The notes: generated by a model not told the origin, from the letters alone. DNA of 64,000 bases from Ananas comosus (GCF_001540865.1 NC_033623.1:3835171-3899170); one strand, 5' to 3'. Positions 23,793 through 36,179 are shown, counted from the stretch's first letter. Translations and numbers: made by a program.

Positions 23793-25749
23793 ATTGCCCC
23801 TCAGCAGCTCCCGAACAGACGGTTCGGTAACTGACGTAATTCCCTCTAAAGGCGTGAGTTTCGAAATCATCATTTCGAATTGCCTTGTACCGTCTTCCTC
23901 TTAGCTGTCCCTTCATCTTTGACTGCAACGATCTCCTACATTCCTTTTTGTCTCTTCTGCGGCATTAATTAGGTCATTTATTGCCGCTGTCTTTTCATCA
24001 TTAAAGCCTTTTCTCGGAATTCCATCCGACGGCTCTCCTTCTTTTCCCTCTTTTGTATTTCTTGTTTTCTTCTTCCCTATGCTTTCTTTCTTCTTCATCC
24101 TTGTCTGAAAATTTTCTTTTACTATCTCTTTTTCTTTTACTATCTCTTCTTCTTTTTGCCTTCTCTTCTTTCTTTCTTCCATCTTAACAAATTAATGGCT
24201 CCGCTTCCTCCTCTTCCTTCATCTCCTTTTCTTGATTATACTATCCTTCGCAAATTTGTTGAAATAGAACCTTCTCGATTTGTATTAGGACCTTCATTTG
24301 TAGATGACCCTATTCCCGAAGATTTTCTTTTTTCGGTTGAGGGCCTTCCTCTGATGGTTGATGCTATTCATTTGTCTTCTTGGTACGTTTCGACAACTCC
24401 AAAATCGTCTAGGAAGCGTCTGCGAACTTGGCCGAGTGTTTCGGAAGCTTACCTCCCTTGGTTAGATCTCTGGCGTGAGGTTGAGATTTCCAGAGAAGCT
24501 TACCTCCCTTGGTTAGATCTCCGCAGAGGCGTCATATGCCGATCTCTGGCGCGAGGTTAAGATTTATGAAGCCATTCAACTATCTAGAACACCCCCCACA
24601 GCCGATAACCTTCTTTTGGCTGCAGCTCTCTGTTTCTAGTCTCCTATTTCCAACACCTTTTCAGAGCGGGACCCTTCACACCTACCCTCCTTGATGTAGC
24701 GGCGATTGTTGGTTTACGCTCTCATGGCATTACTCTTTCAATGGCCAATAACCCGGATAATGTAACCGATTTTGAGGCCCATCTCGATCTAGCCTACACC
24801 AAATTCATCTGCCGGTTAGCAGGTTAGTCCCATACTCCGGTTACTAGGAAGGAACATACGGCCTTCCTTCTTTACTGGTTATGTTATAACCTCTTCTGTA
24901 CTCGTTCACAGAAGATCAACCGAGATTTCGTTCCAATCGCCGTTGCCTTAGCCAACGGCGAGAGATTAGTTTTAGGTACCTATTTTCTTTCTTTTGTTTA
25001 TAGAGAGAGTTTTGAATCCATCAAACCATTACCATCGGGTGATGTGGTTATTAGCTCTGGATGTCGTTTTTTGTGGTTTCTGTAGATGTGTCTGCAAATT
25101 TATTTTCCTTACTTGTGCCGAACTCCTTTAGACCTAGATTTGGCCTCCAATATTGATACTTATGGCCTGACTCTTGGCTGTCCTGAGCCTTTGACTCTAG
25201 GTCAACCACTCAATTTTTCTCATTATTTTAAAGTATTTTACAAGAGAGGTCATAATCTCCACATTAGCTTGTCACCATTTAGGGGGCGTGTCACTGGTCC
25301 GTCCTGGCTTCTCACTTGATTCGAAGCCATTCAAAATTAGCTAGCCTCCTCTGGAGCCAGCGAGTATACCGACGTGTGGTTCTCCATTTTGGCCGCCAGG
25401 GATTTGCATGTCGGCTTGAAGAACTGTCCTAAGTTGACGCCAAGTACAGTGGTGTATTCTCCTCACTATGTGGCGCGTCAATTCGAATTCGTCCAAAGAC
25501 TTCCAGCTCCGGCCAAATTCTTCACGGCCAACACTGCCCATGGTCGTCCTCCCTACAAAGGGTGCAGCCGAGGCCGATCATATTTCAGCTCTGGGAAACC
25601 GTCTTCGACGGTTTTTCAAACTTGTGAGCTTCCGGCCAAACCACGCAGGAGTACTGGACTTTTGCTTCACCCGAGCCTGGGAAGCCTTTTGACAACAACA
25701 TTTTCACCCCTTATGACCCCTATTTTTGCTAAGATCTTTCATACCTAGG

Positions 25750-25826
25750 GTATGTTGTCTTTCGACTGATACGATTTTATTCTTATCTCTTTCCTTAATT
25801 CATTTCATTTTAATTTGGCTTTTCAG
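25750..25826 (+). other. Candidate spliceosomal intron 1 in the antisense gene
   Basis: GTATGTTG donor at 25750, a T-rich tract, and TTTTCAG acceptor at 25824-25826. The following segment opens as GKDSLPIPLEDVSGEISDED. This is prediction from splice signals only. Confidence 0.45.
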
Positions 25827-25912
25827 GTAAGGATTCTTTACCCATTCCCCTAGAGGATGTATCTGGTGAAATTTCAGATGAAGACCCTGGGGATTCATCC
25901 CATCCACCAACG

Positions 25913-25978
25913 GTAAACCTCATCTCCTAGTGTATTTTCTATTCTAAGAAACTTCTTCGGCTAATTTGTCTTTTTCAG
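25913..25978 (+). other. Candidate spliceosomal intron 2 in the antisense gene
   Basis: GTAAACC donor and TTTTTCAG acceptor, 66 bases. Removing it joins ..DSSHPPT to PIPSTVSSAPRPNK in one frame (phase 0). The intron itself contains stop codons, so frame restoration supports it. Confidence 0.55.
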
Positions 25979-27877
25979 CCAATTCCTAGTACTGTCTCAT
26001 CGGCCCCACGTCCCAACAAACGGTCGATGGAGTCCGATTAGTCGACTCAACTGCCGCAACAGAGGCAGCATAAAACCATTGTCATCAAGATCCTTTCTAT
26101 CCCTCTGCCTGTGCCGACCGAAGAGTCTCCGGCAAAAATTCCATCGGCCGATATCTCAGCCGAGGGGCCGAACCCTGTTCAGTCGACTTCTGTTGATCCA
26201 GCTTCTGCTGAGGTAACTCCTCAGCATATCTCGATTGATTCTTATTCTTCTCACTCCTCAGTCGGATCACCTCCGCTGTCCTCTTCACTCAAACAGACCC
26301 CATCAAGAAGAGTTTCTCGTGCTAGCTTTATTTCATCCTTAGAGCGGGTCATGTTCGATATCGGACGGCAGGCTTGCCAAGAAGCTCACCTCCAGAGGGA
26401 ATACTGACTTTTCTATTGATATTCCAGCCGATGCTTCTGCATCAGCTTCTTTGCCGGTATCTAAACCGATAGATCCATTGGCTATTTCTCTTCAAGACTT
26501 GGCCGCTTCGAGCCTGAAATCGAACGAAAAAGAAGAGCTCTCTACCACCACTTCAGCTGAGGCTTAGAAGAAATTGGGTGAGTGCTTAAGAGTGTATAGC
26601 AGTAGTCTTCCTACTTTGGCTTGAAATATGGAACAATTTGACCGGCTTGGGGCACTTATTCTTGACCTCATAAATTAGCCAGATCTTTCTCCCGTAGGTA
26701 AATGTTTTGCGGAGACTCTGTCAATTCGTCTCTTTTCTTTTTTGACTCGGCAGCAAACTTGTTCTACCGAGTTTTTGTCTTTAGATTATCATTTCAACTA
26801 GGTCGGTCACTTCAAAACAAAAGTTCTCGAAGTGGCAACTCCCATTACCGACCTGAGCCAAGAAGATACCTCTTTGGAAAACCAAGAATCGGCCCTTCGG
26901 CAGCGCATCACCACTGTCACACCCCGGAACCCAGCGGAAGCCCGCCCGGTGCGTGCCCAGACCCGCCATATGTCTAAAACATATAAGGTGTCTACAACCA
27001 TGCGATAAATAAAACCATAATAAAATAGTATCGAGGAGTATCAGAGCATACAACAACTAGGTTTTAGCATAGTGAGGTAAATAAAGGAACTAAATCCACT
27101 AATAAAAGCATGAAGTAGTACAATAAGGAATCCAAATACAAGTACTAATCATATCCAAATGATGGTCTCTATACATGGATACAAAACTCACACTCTCTAC
27201 ATAAACACAAAAATAGAGAGATGAACCACCTATCAGCAAAGCTCCCCTCAACTAACTAGAGGCAACTCCCTTGCCGCGATCCCAAGCCTCTCCCGGCGTG
27301 GAAGGCTCTGAAAAAAAAACAACAAAACAGGGGGCGTGAGAACTATTAAACAATAGTTCCCAGTGGGCAATTACTGACCTCAGTGAAATGCACCACTAGG
27401 CTAAAAAGGCAAAGGTGTAATGTTCAACTACTAAATGGAAATAACAACATATGTATGAAACATGAAATAAGCTTACCAGCTACTATGCCTTTTCTCGCAT
27501 GAATTTCCACAATATAAATGCTATTCTAATATGAATATGCACAAGTATAACCAACATGATGCCCACAATGTAACTAGTAAAAATATCATTGTTTACTAAT
27601 TTGTCTAATGTCCACTTTACATTTTGGTTCAACTTGTTCCAAATCTAATCGGACCTATCCGTGGGTAGTCCAGCTTGCGCCGTGCCTAATGGCTCCATGG
27701 TAGTCAACATTCCCACCCTAGGAATGAGCCTCTCCCACGGCATCCCACTTCGGCACCCAATCACGCACGGGCGAGCATGTATCGCGATGGCTATCTCCGG
27801 AGTGCAAGCTTGTAGGGAGCGACTCTCACAAGCATGTGCGAATGAGCACAATGGCAAGCAAGCGTATGTGTCCAACT

Positions 27878-30800
27878 TGTAACAATGTGAATTCTCGAAA
27901 TCCGAGGGTTGCACTTCGTCCAGGATCGACTAATAGTCAAATGGATAAGCTTTGGAAAAGCTGAGGATGCACGAAAATCGAGAAGTGCATTGGAATCGAG
28001 AGCAAATAATGCAATCTGCATTTTTGGGCTGAGGTTGCTCTCGGGGACCGGTCTGTGGAGGTGAGAGACCGGTTCCATCGGCGGTGGGCTGCGGGGTTGT
28101 TGATGCAACCGGTCCCTGGCAGAGGAGGGACCGGTCCCAGCCTGCGACACTCGCGAGAATGGCCGAAAATCGGCTAAGTCCCGAAAGTTCAACTCTCGGG
28201 AACCGGTCTCTCGGAGAGGAACCGGTCTCCCGAGGACCGGTCTCTCAGGGAGAGACCGGTTCCCGAACGCGTGCCCGCAGAGGGAGGCCCCGGGGACCGG
28301 TCCCAGGTCGGGGAGACCGGTCCCTCCGCGCGCAGAATGCCCAGTGAGGGCTGTGTAAGAGATGAAAAATTGAAGGGCTTCTTAGCATTTTGTTACAATA
28401 TGAGAGGGTATTAGAGAGGGGCATCTCTCTCTCTCTCTCTCACTCCCTCACACTCTCCCTCATTGTCTCTCTCTCTGGCTCCGATCGTGCGGGGGAAAAG
28501 GAAAAGAAGAGAAGGGAGAAAGGAAAAGAGAAGAAGAAAAGAAGGAGAAGATGGAGGAGAAGAAGAGGATCATCATCGTCATCATCCTCTTCATCTTCTT
28601 CTCTCCATTGGAGCTCTTGGAGAGGTAAGCTCCCAAGCCCTCTCATAGTAGATCTTTTGGGAATGGGGTTTTAACCCTAAAAATGGTATTTTTAATACCC
28701 TAGCATGCTATTTAGATGGTTTCTCCCCATTTCATAGATCGATTTGGTGGGTTTGGTAGTAATAGCATCTAGAACATCCAAAATGGGGTTTTTGTAAATA
28801 GATGAGTTTAATCTCATTTGACCCTTCGTAAACCTAATTGATAGGTAACGAAACACGTTGGCGAAGTCGGTTCGGCAATCCGACAAGCCGTTGCAAAGAT
28901 ATTGAAGAAACGGACGCTTGGAGCTTCGTTTCCGCCCGGGAGGCCGAGGCGACGTCCATAAATCGTGAGATCGGGTCTCGAGCACCGTAGCAACAAGGCG
29001 AAGACCTTTAGCACTTGAAACGGCAAAGCGACGCGCTCTTGGGGAGCAACTGTGAGATCGGGCCCAAACGGGTGCCGAGTGCCGCGGGAGGCCGATTGCA
29101 AGTGTCGACGAACAATCGGAAAAGCTAACTAAGGTGGGTTGTGCTTACCGAAGCGACTAGGTCGCCCTTTATGTCTAAGCAATGTAATCTCATGTTGATG
29201 CATGTAGACAAGACTAAATGGTGCATGTTAATAATAATGCTAAGTAGAAAGCATAATGAACAATATGATAATGCTAGATAGCGCATGAATGCACAAGTAG
29301 TTGAATGTTAATATGTATGCATGTAAACTAGATGATAACTGTAGTTGAGTAGAGTTGATTGACATGAGATACTCGATTGGACAAGTAGGATGTCAACTAG
29401 ATCGAGTGGCACCTAACCTAGTATTAAAGAGCATAGGTTGAACAAGTAAATCTAGAGTCGAACAAGTCTAGGTGTGGCATCGAACCTAGTGTTAGTAAAC
29501 ATAGGTCGATCTAGTAAACCTAGAAGTGGACATCTAGGTAAAGATGACGAGAACCTAGAGGTTGTGTCTAGGTTATGTGACATGAATATAGAACCTAGAG
29601 TGCTGAAACCTAAGTTGTTGAGTATAGTGGTACTAGCCACTAGGATGAGATAGGTCGACAGCATAGGGTAGGCTATGGACCCTCGACCTGTGGAAAGTGG
29701 ATTCCAGAATCGCAGGACTTGTGATGACCCTGGTACAAGGCTAGGGCGTGTGTGCGACGATTTCGCCGCCGAGCTTGATACCGAGGGAGGATTAGGGGCG
29801 ATCACATGGAGATCACCGCCCGGGGCTTGAACCATTGTCGTGGCGTTTGTGCGACGATTTCGCCGCCGGATGGTTAAGCCGATTGAGGATCAGACCGCCA
29901 GGATCGACTGAAACCATTGCTGGGTAAGAACGATGCGTGCGCCGCGAGGTGGCTGAGTCGTGACTTGAACCGTTGTTGGGTGAGGGGCGATACGTTCGCC
30001 GCCAGACGGTTATTTCATGACTCGAGTCCTCGCTGGGTAAGAACGCCGTGTTCGCCGCCAGAATGGCTATATCGAGTGACTCGAGCCGAGTTCAGCGTGT
30101 GCGACGACTTCGCCGCTATGAGGCTGAGTATAGAGGGCAGTAGGCTGATGAGCAGCCAGTGCGCGGACTATCCGCGGATGATTGACTCGAAGCCGAGTCG
30201 GATGGTTAGCTTTGATAGGGTAGTGGAACCCTTATGAGCTAAAGATAGAGGCTTAAGCTAAGGTAATAGAGACCTTAGAAGCCGGATGGATTGAGTTGAA
30301 CACCTAAGGTAGTAGAGACCTTAGAGTTGATGATTTGAGCTAAGAGTAGCCAAGTAAAGTGTAGAATCAATTGATCTACTAGTTGTTGCATAGAGTTGCA
30401 TGATTTTCATATCGCATATCGTAAAGCATAGCATGTATTTCAATTGAATATATATATATATATCTGTTGTATATTGTTGAACTAACATGTTGTAGTGCCT
30501 CCTCGGACCTATCGGTCAAGCTTTTTCCTTGGGTGGCCGTACCCACTGGGAACCATGGAGTTGGTTCTCACCCCACGTTGTTTTGGGGTGTTTCCAGGTT
30601 GTACGTGTGCGGCGCGGCGGCGCGAGGCGAGCGCGTAGCTTCGTAGATAGCGCCCTACCCCGGAGACCAGAGTTAGCAGTACCCCAAGTCAGCAGGACCT
30701 AGGGGTTAGAATGGAATGACAGCAACCAACTTGTATTAAATGTAATACTGTGATTGTATTTGGAGGTTAAGAGAAGTAATCAGAACTGTAATGTATAATG

Positions 30801-31012
30801 TGAATATACAAAAGAATGCTTGTAATGGCAGTAGTTTTATGTTATTAATACTTCCTTATGCAATCTGGATTGATATCTGTTCCTCGTTGGAACATTTGTA
30901 TATTGTTTTGATTGCGACGCCTAGGATGTACAGGAGAAACTCTGTCCGTTCGGCGTTCTGTCGGCGACGCCGTGACCCGGTCCAAATAGGCGGTTGGTCG
31001 CGGGGCGTGACA
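27878..31012 (+). mobile_element. Solo LTR 2, 3.1 kb, nested in solo LTR 1
   Basis: The ends are TGTAACAATG at 27878 and GGGGCGTGACA at 31012, with the duplication CAACT at 27873-27877 and 31013-31017. U3 carries ten ACCGGT palindromes (28047-28321). A CT-rich block (28427-28475) followed by GA-rich sequence, which gives Lys/Arg- or Glu/Asp-rich frames, looks like the transcribed leader. The CCCACTGGGAAC..GTTCTCACCCCAC block lies at 30540-30580. No protein domain is found, hence a solo LTR. Confidence 0.85.
28047..28321. promoter_or_regulatory. Array of ten ACCGGT palindromes in LTR 2 U3
   Basis: ACCGGT starts at 28047, 28068, 28108, 28130, 28202, 28221, 28236, 28255, 28296 and 28316. Most are extended to GACCGGTC. 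The array sits upstream of the CT-rich probable transcription start, where retroelement enhancers lie. A regulatory role is inference. Confidence 0.6.
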
Positions 31013-32464
31013 CAACTCAAGTCCAATGTCATCATGTCTAAAACATGAAATAAAAGCTAGTGACCCAAAGGCCTATCTATACGTCAATATATAGAAGTTT
31101 AACTATTCACTAGGTTGAATGCCTCTTTATGGCATTTTTGTCCACTAAGTCAAATATGAGTTCTATGTCTAAGAGCATATTATATAAGTCCTCTTCATCG
31201 CATAAAACATGAGCCCAATTCTCAAAGAATGCCATTCACATGCATGTCTACAATGCACATACATCTCTCTACTACATAGAGGCGATTTTTCATGATACAT
31301 AACATAAGGACTTTAAGCATTCTAAAATTCACATAAATGCCATCTAGCATGAATATGCATGCATTTCTACTTTACGACAATTAAAAAGTGACATAGGTGG
31401 AGTTTTTCTCTTTTCGGTGAGGTCAAACCCACCAAAACTCCTCGTAGCCCTTTGTTTGTGCCGACGGAGGTGTCCACCATTCTCCTAGCTCCCTAAAGGT
31501 AAAATTAAGAGAGTTAAATGCTAAGAACGAACAACCCTAAGATCAACATTAACCAACCCAAGCAAAAGGGCAAAACTCACCTTAAATGGTGAAAATCTCT
31601 CTCAATCACCAAATGAGAGTAAGATCCCTTCAAATCCAACCTAAACAAAGGTTCTAAACTAATTAATTGGAATCCAAAAGCCTCTAATCAAAAATTCCAA
31701 AATAAACCCTAGTTCTACCATTTCTAGGGTTCCAACAAGAAAAATCCATCTAAACATGGATCAAAAGAGGGAAATATGCTACTAACCTCTTTAGAAGCCT
31801 CCAACCACTCTAGGAACCAGCTAGGGTTGAAAACCTTCCCTCAAACAAGCTCCAAACACCAAGCCAAAGCTTCTCCCATGGTGGAAATAACACCAAGAAG
31901 CAAAAAGAAGTAAAAAGAAGAGTTTAATTTTCAAAAATACCATCTAAAATGAAATAAAATGAAAGAGGGAAAGATGAGAGCTCCCTTACCCTAATCTCCA
32001 ATGGTCCAAACTTAGGGAAACACCCAAGAGGCGTGGGTGGCTTTATAGGGAAGCTACAATTGCAAAAACACCTTTCAGGAAAATGCAGTCTGCGAACTGC
32101 ACTGCGCACTGGTACCATCGGGGAAGAGTACCGATACTAAATACTGTACGCGCAAACCCGAGCCTTGGGTTGGCATAAAACATAGCCTGATACTGGTACA
32201 AACCCGATATTGTACCGGTACCACCTCTCATTCCAGTACAAGCTCAATGCTGTACCGGTACCACACTCTACAGAATTCAACCCGAGAGCAGCCTAAGTCC
32301 TTCCCTTTGGAGACCTTAGCGCTAAATTTAAAACCTCGATTCTCTAGATGCGAGCCATAGGTCGAAACACTGTCTACGACCCTCTAGAAAAAGTGAAAAA
32401 ATTCGGAACACAAATCAAACACTCGAATCTCGTAATTTGTAAAGGTCCAGTGTGTTACAACCAC

Positions 32465-32696
32465 TCTAAAAGAAGAACTTGCTGCAGCCGAATCAGCCTT
32501 GGCCTAAACATCCAGGTGACGCTTCCTTATACAAACTCAACTGAAGGCCAAGAAGAATAAAGAGGCGATGCCTCATGACCAGCTCTCTCAACTTTATAAA
32601 CTTCACCCTATGATGAAGCGTAGAAAGCGAGCAACCGACCTAACACAATCAAATCTAAAAGCTGAGTGGAATCAACTCAAGGACTTATTGTCTTGA
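32465..32696 (+). pseudogene. 3' end of the antisense plant-mobile-domain gene
   Basis: With LTR 1 and one ACCAC copy removed, the frame from 26914 continues as LKEELAAAESALA, a heptad-like coiled coil. It then breaks, and another frame reads KKNKEAMPHDQLSQLYKLHP and WNQLKDLLS to TGA at 32694-32696. The gene thus ends about 135 bases from the 3' end of the integrase frame on the other strand: the two genes meet tail to tail. Confidence 0.65.
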
Positions 32697-32829
32697 TCCC
32701 TTCTCTATCTCCTATTTTGGACTCGGCTAGAATCAACTCAAGGACTCCAGTTTTTGTTTGTAATCGACTCTAACTTTCTATTCATTTTTCCACATGGATG
32801 GGTAGTATTTCCTCAAGTATTTTCTATTG

Positions 32830-33990
32830 ATTGGCTAATCACTTTCCAATCCTCCCAAGCTTTTCAAAAAATATGCATTGCCTCTTGCAATTTTATGGAT
32901 TTGAAATGGTCCTTCCCAATTCGGAGACCATTTTCTGTATACCGAGTCCTTTCGACCGATTGGAAATATTAATCTTAAGACTAAATCCCCAATAGAGAAA
33001 TACTTGGCCTTAACTCTTTTGTTGTATGCACTGCTTACTCGGTTCTGATAGTCTTGTACATGATTAAATGCCATCAATCGAGTCTTATTTATTTTATCCA
33101 ACTTTTCATTCATTAGACTTTTGTATTCGTTTGCCGTTAACTCCTTTTGTTTTTCGACTCGCAAAGAAGGAATCATTATTTCGGCAGGAACTACGGCCTT
33201 ATGGCCGTAAACTAATTAAAACGGCGTAACGCCTGTGGTCGTCTTTACCGTTGTTCGGCATGCCCAAAGCACTTCGAAAAGTTTTTCGTTCCATTTTCTC
33301 AGGTGCTTTCTAATATGCCTTTTCATGAGATTTATAATAATCTTATTCACCGCTTCGGCTTATCCATTGGCCTGAGCATAATAAGGTAATGAATGAAGTA
33401 ATTTGATTTTCCTTGACTCTATGAACCGAGAAAACTATTCTCCTGTGAACATTGTTCCTTGATCGGTTGTAATAGTCTCGGAAATTCCGAAACGATGAAT
33501 ACTAGAGTCTTCTACAAAATCTATGATATCTTTTTGAGTGACCAATCTAGTAGGTTTTGTCTCTACCCGCTTAGTAAATTAGTCAACAGCAACTATCAAG
33601 AACTTATGACCAGCCAAAGAGTTCGGCTGAATTTCTCCAATTAAATCCATAACCTATCCTTGAAAAGGCCAAACTTTAATGATTGCATGCATCTCGAAAA
33701 TAGGAACCCTTTACATGGAGCTATGAAACTAACAATCTTGACATCCTTTGGCATATTTTGTGCAATCTTCATGTATAATTGGCCAATAATATCCTAGGTG
33801 TCGAATTGTCCATCTGAATCTTTTTTCTGGCTAAATGTGCTCTGCACAAACCTTCGTGGGCTTCGCCCAAAACCAGCAAAGCTTCTTCGGGTCCCAAACA
33901 CTTTAATAGCACCTCTTCCGCTGTCCTCTTATAGAGTTGTCCATTAATAAACAATAGCCGAGTGCTCTTTTCCGAAAATGATATTCGACC
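32830..33990 (-). pseudogene. Tat element integrase, decayed
   Basis: Minus-strand readings include the N-terminal finger region (GQLYKRTAEEVLLKCLGPEE, HEGLCRAHLA) and a core part (WACRTTVKTTTGVTPF, LVYGHKAVVPAEI). The open C-terminus (33176-32835) reads IPSLRVEKQ, then NRVSSAYNKRVKAKYFSIGD, GDLVLRLIF and WEGPFQI, the gypsy integrase tail. Stops and frameshifts separate the parts. Integrase normally inserts the cDNA; this one cannot be made. Confidence 0.75.
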
Positions 33991-34135
33991 CGTTTATTAG
34001 GGTCGTCTAGGAACTCAATTAAAGGTTTTATCCAATCTTCCAGTGTTTCGATTGGAGTTCTATCTCTACTTGATTCTCTCTCGGCTCTCCGTATCGTGAA
34101 GCCGACTTAGCCAAATCATTAGCCTGCTCATTTTC

Positions 34136-36179
34136 TGTAATATACCGAAACTTCAGTAGGTTTTACCGAACTTCAGTCAAATTGACCAAGGTGGTGTGAG
34201 GTCCGTTAATTGTTCCGAGTGTTTCGGAATACCTTGGATAGGGTATTAGGACCTTGGAGAGTAAGCTGGGAAATTTTCAAGCTGTTTCGTGCTGGAAATG
34301 CTCTTGGGGTCCGGACCTTGAGTGCAAGGTTCGGACCCCCCGTAGCCCACAGATTGGGTGGGTTAGTCCAAAATGTAATTTGGTAAGGGGCTTAGGTGTA
34401 ATTGTCATGTGAGGGACCATAAATGAGGGTTTGGATACCTTAAACCTCCCTCTCTTGAGAACAAAGAGTAGAAACTCTCTTTCTCTCTCTAGAAGCTTCT
34501 CACACTTTTCTCTCTCTCTTTCTCTTTTCCTCTCTCTAGGGTTTACTCCAAGAGAAGGGTTTGGTGGAGAAGAAAAAGAAGAAGAAGAAGAAGCTTGCTT
34601 AGGAGTGAAGCTTGGCTCTTGTGCAAGGAGTTGAGAAAAAGCTTGAGCTAGAGGTGAGTTATGTGAAAATGAGTTAGGGTTTGGTTAATCTCCTTCTAGT
34701 TGTGATTTCTAGAGGATAATTTGTTGGATTACCTTATGAATCTCCATGAGAGTTGGGGTATATGTGGATTATGGAAATCCTAGGGTTAAAATGGGGTTTT
34801 GTTAAGCTTGAGATCTAACTTGAGTTTGCTCTCTTGTAGCCCTAATTAGAGTAAAAGCCGACGCGTTGGGAGACTCGGATCGGAATTCCGAGAAGTCTAC
34901 ATCGAGAAATTGAGGAAAAACCACGTTTCGGCTTCGTTTGCCGTGGGTCGGGGGAAAGCGGCGACTGTAAATTATGGAACTCGGATTCTAGCACCCTAGC
35001 GACCCTACGAGGTAGGTGGTGCTATCCAAACAGTTGGATTTCTCTTTATGTCTCATGTCACCCATTGAGCATGTATGTGTGTATAAGTAAGATTCATACA
35101 TTGTAAGATTAAATGGTAATATGTGAATATTTCTTGCATGCTTTTAGTATAAAGATGCATATGAGTTGGTAATAAGATATTGAACAATTGTAAACCCTAT
35201 AGATGTATGAATTGAGACATGAACCTAGTTGAGGTAGAGAACATGGTGACATTGTGACAAGTGAATGAAATAGCACCTTGTGTTATTGAATGCTAGAGAT
35301 TGAGACACTTTGTGTGTTGTGGCATTAGTGGACATGGCATCCTCATAGTTGTGGATTGGATCATACTCACCTATAAGTCTGTGCTTGAGGGCGGTCGCTC
35401 CCCCTCAGGCGATGAGCTCCGGAGTAGTCATCACTGGGTTGTAGCGAGTATCTCCCCAGAAGACGGTCTCGTCGTGTTGTAGCGAGTATCTCTCCGATAG
35501 TAGGGATTTGAGTTGGTGAGGTTTGGGGCTAAACCTACGGGTTAGCCGAGTGGATTGCGTATCGAGAATGGCAATCGGCATGCATCATCAGCATCATATA
35601 TTGGTTATTATTCTTGCGCAGGCATAGTAGCTGCATTTGTTTAAAAATGACTATTTATCTATCTGTTCTTCTACTTATATGCCTGGTTAGACCTACTGGG
35701 AAAGTCGGTGGGGTTGGCGGCCGAACCCACTGGGAACTTTCTTGTAGTTCTCACCCCACTATTTTTCAGATCTAGATCCGAGTGAGGCGGTTGAGGATCG
35801 TGGCAAAGGCATAGCGTCCTAGGTAGCTGACACCCGTGCATTAGTGGCACTCTTATGTCATGTTTTGGTTATGATGAAAAGTGTAATGAGATAGAGATGT
35901 ATAAATGTATTTTGGCAAAAGTGAATGTAAATTAATATATGCTTGTATTTGATTTCATGTAATCAAGATACATGTATGAATGTGATGATAGTTATAGAAC
36001 TTTCACTTATTGGTTGTTGCTTGCTTTCGAGCAAGCAATGTCTATCTAAGTTTCTGCTTGCGCAAATTGTATACATGTCGATACTTGTGTTGAGCCTTAG
36101 GCAAACAGGGGAGGTGATGTTCGTCCGGCGTCTATTGACGTGCCCGAAGCGACCAAATTGGCGGTCTCGGGGCGTGACA
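34136..36179 (+). mobile_element. Solo LTR 3, 2.0 kb, inside the Tat second RNase H
   Basis: The ends are TGTAATATACC at 34136 and GGGGCGTGACA at 36179, with the duplication TTTTC at 34131-34135 and 36180-36184. Removing LTR and one duplication copy restores the frame FVHLSRKEN-EQANDLAKSAS of the second RNase H on the minus strand, which confirms the boundaries. U3 has a GGTCCGGACC palindrome at 34308. A CT-rich start region lies at 34460-34540 and the CCCACTGGGAAC..GTTCTCACCCCAC block at 35728-35760. Confidence 0.9.

Larger units (their letters stand above)
24195..26914 (+). pseudogene. Antisense extra gene of the Tat element: plant mobile domain protein (5' part)
   Basis: The start is ATG at 24195 (MAPLPPLPSSPFLDYTILRK). 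About 24670-25680, across frame changes, the readings FTPTLLDVAAIVGLRSHG, FICRLAG, LLYWLCYNLF..R, the YFPYL..TPLD block and YSPHYVARQFEFVQ match the plant mobile domain (PF10536 type), a transposase-related fold shared by MULEs and gypsy elements. The reading frame is broken by a local duplication near 24445-24520, stops (for example TAG at 25083-25085) and frameshifts. Downstream there is a Ser/Pro-rich linker (25827-26410). Then comes a coiled-coil-like part (QEDTSLENQESALRQRI) that runs to 26914, where a solo LTR interrupts it. The ORF points against pol; its function in the element is unknown. Confidence 0.75.
26915..32459 (-). mobile_element. Solo LTR 1 (long gypsy type), itself split by solo LTR 2
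   Basis: The ends are TGTCACACCCC at 26915 and GTGTTACA at 32459, with a 5-bp duplication ACCAC (26910-26914 and 32460-32464). Removing 27878-31017 leaves about 2.4 kb. On the minus strand it reads TGTAACAC..GGGGTGTGACA. It shares a block with LTRs 2 and 3 (CCCACTGGGAAC..GTTCTCAC, here the complement of 27337-27368). No internal retrotransposon region is present. Its U3 part holds GTACCGGTAC palindromes at 32212 and 32252. The insertion splits the coiled-coil part of the antisense gene. Confidence 0.85.

Noticed and set aside
28047..28321. Short repeats that could suggest a CRISPR-like array
   Set aside because: The repeated core is only six bases, spacing is irregular and the genome is a plant; the repeats lie in an LTR.
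28390..28674. Frame rich in Ser, Lys and Arg
   Set aside because: It translates CT and GA microsatellite-like sequence inside solo LTR 2.
34193..36179. Placing the start of solo LTR 3 at TGTGAGGTCC
   Set aside because: No target duplication fits that start. TGTAATATACC at 34136 gives TTTTC on both sides and restores the RNase H frame.
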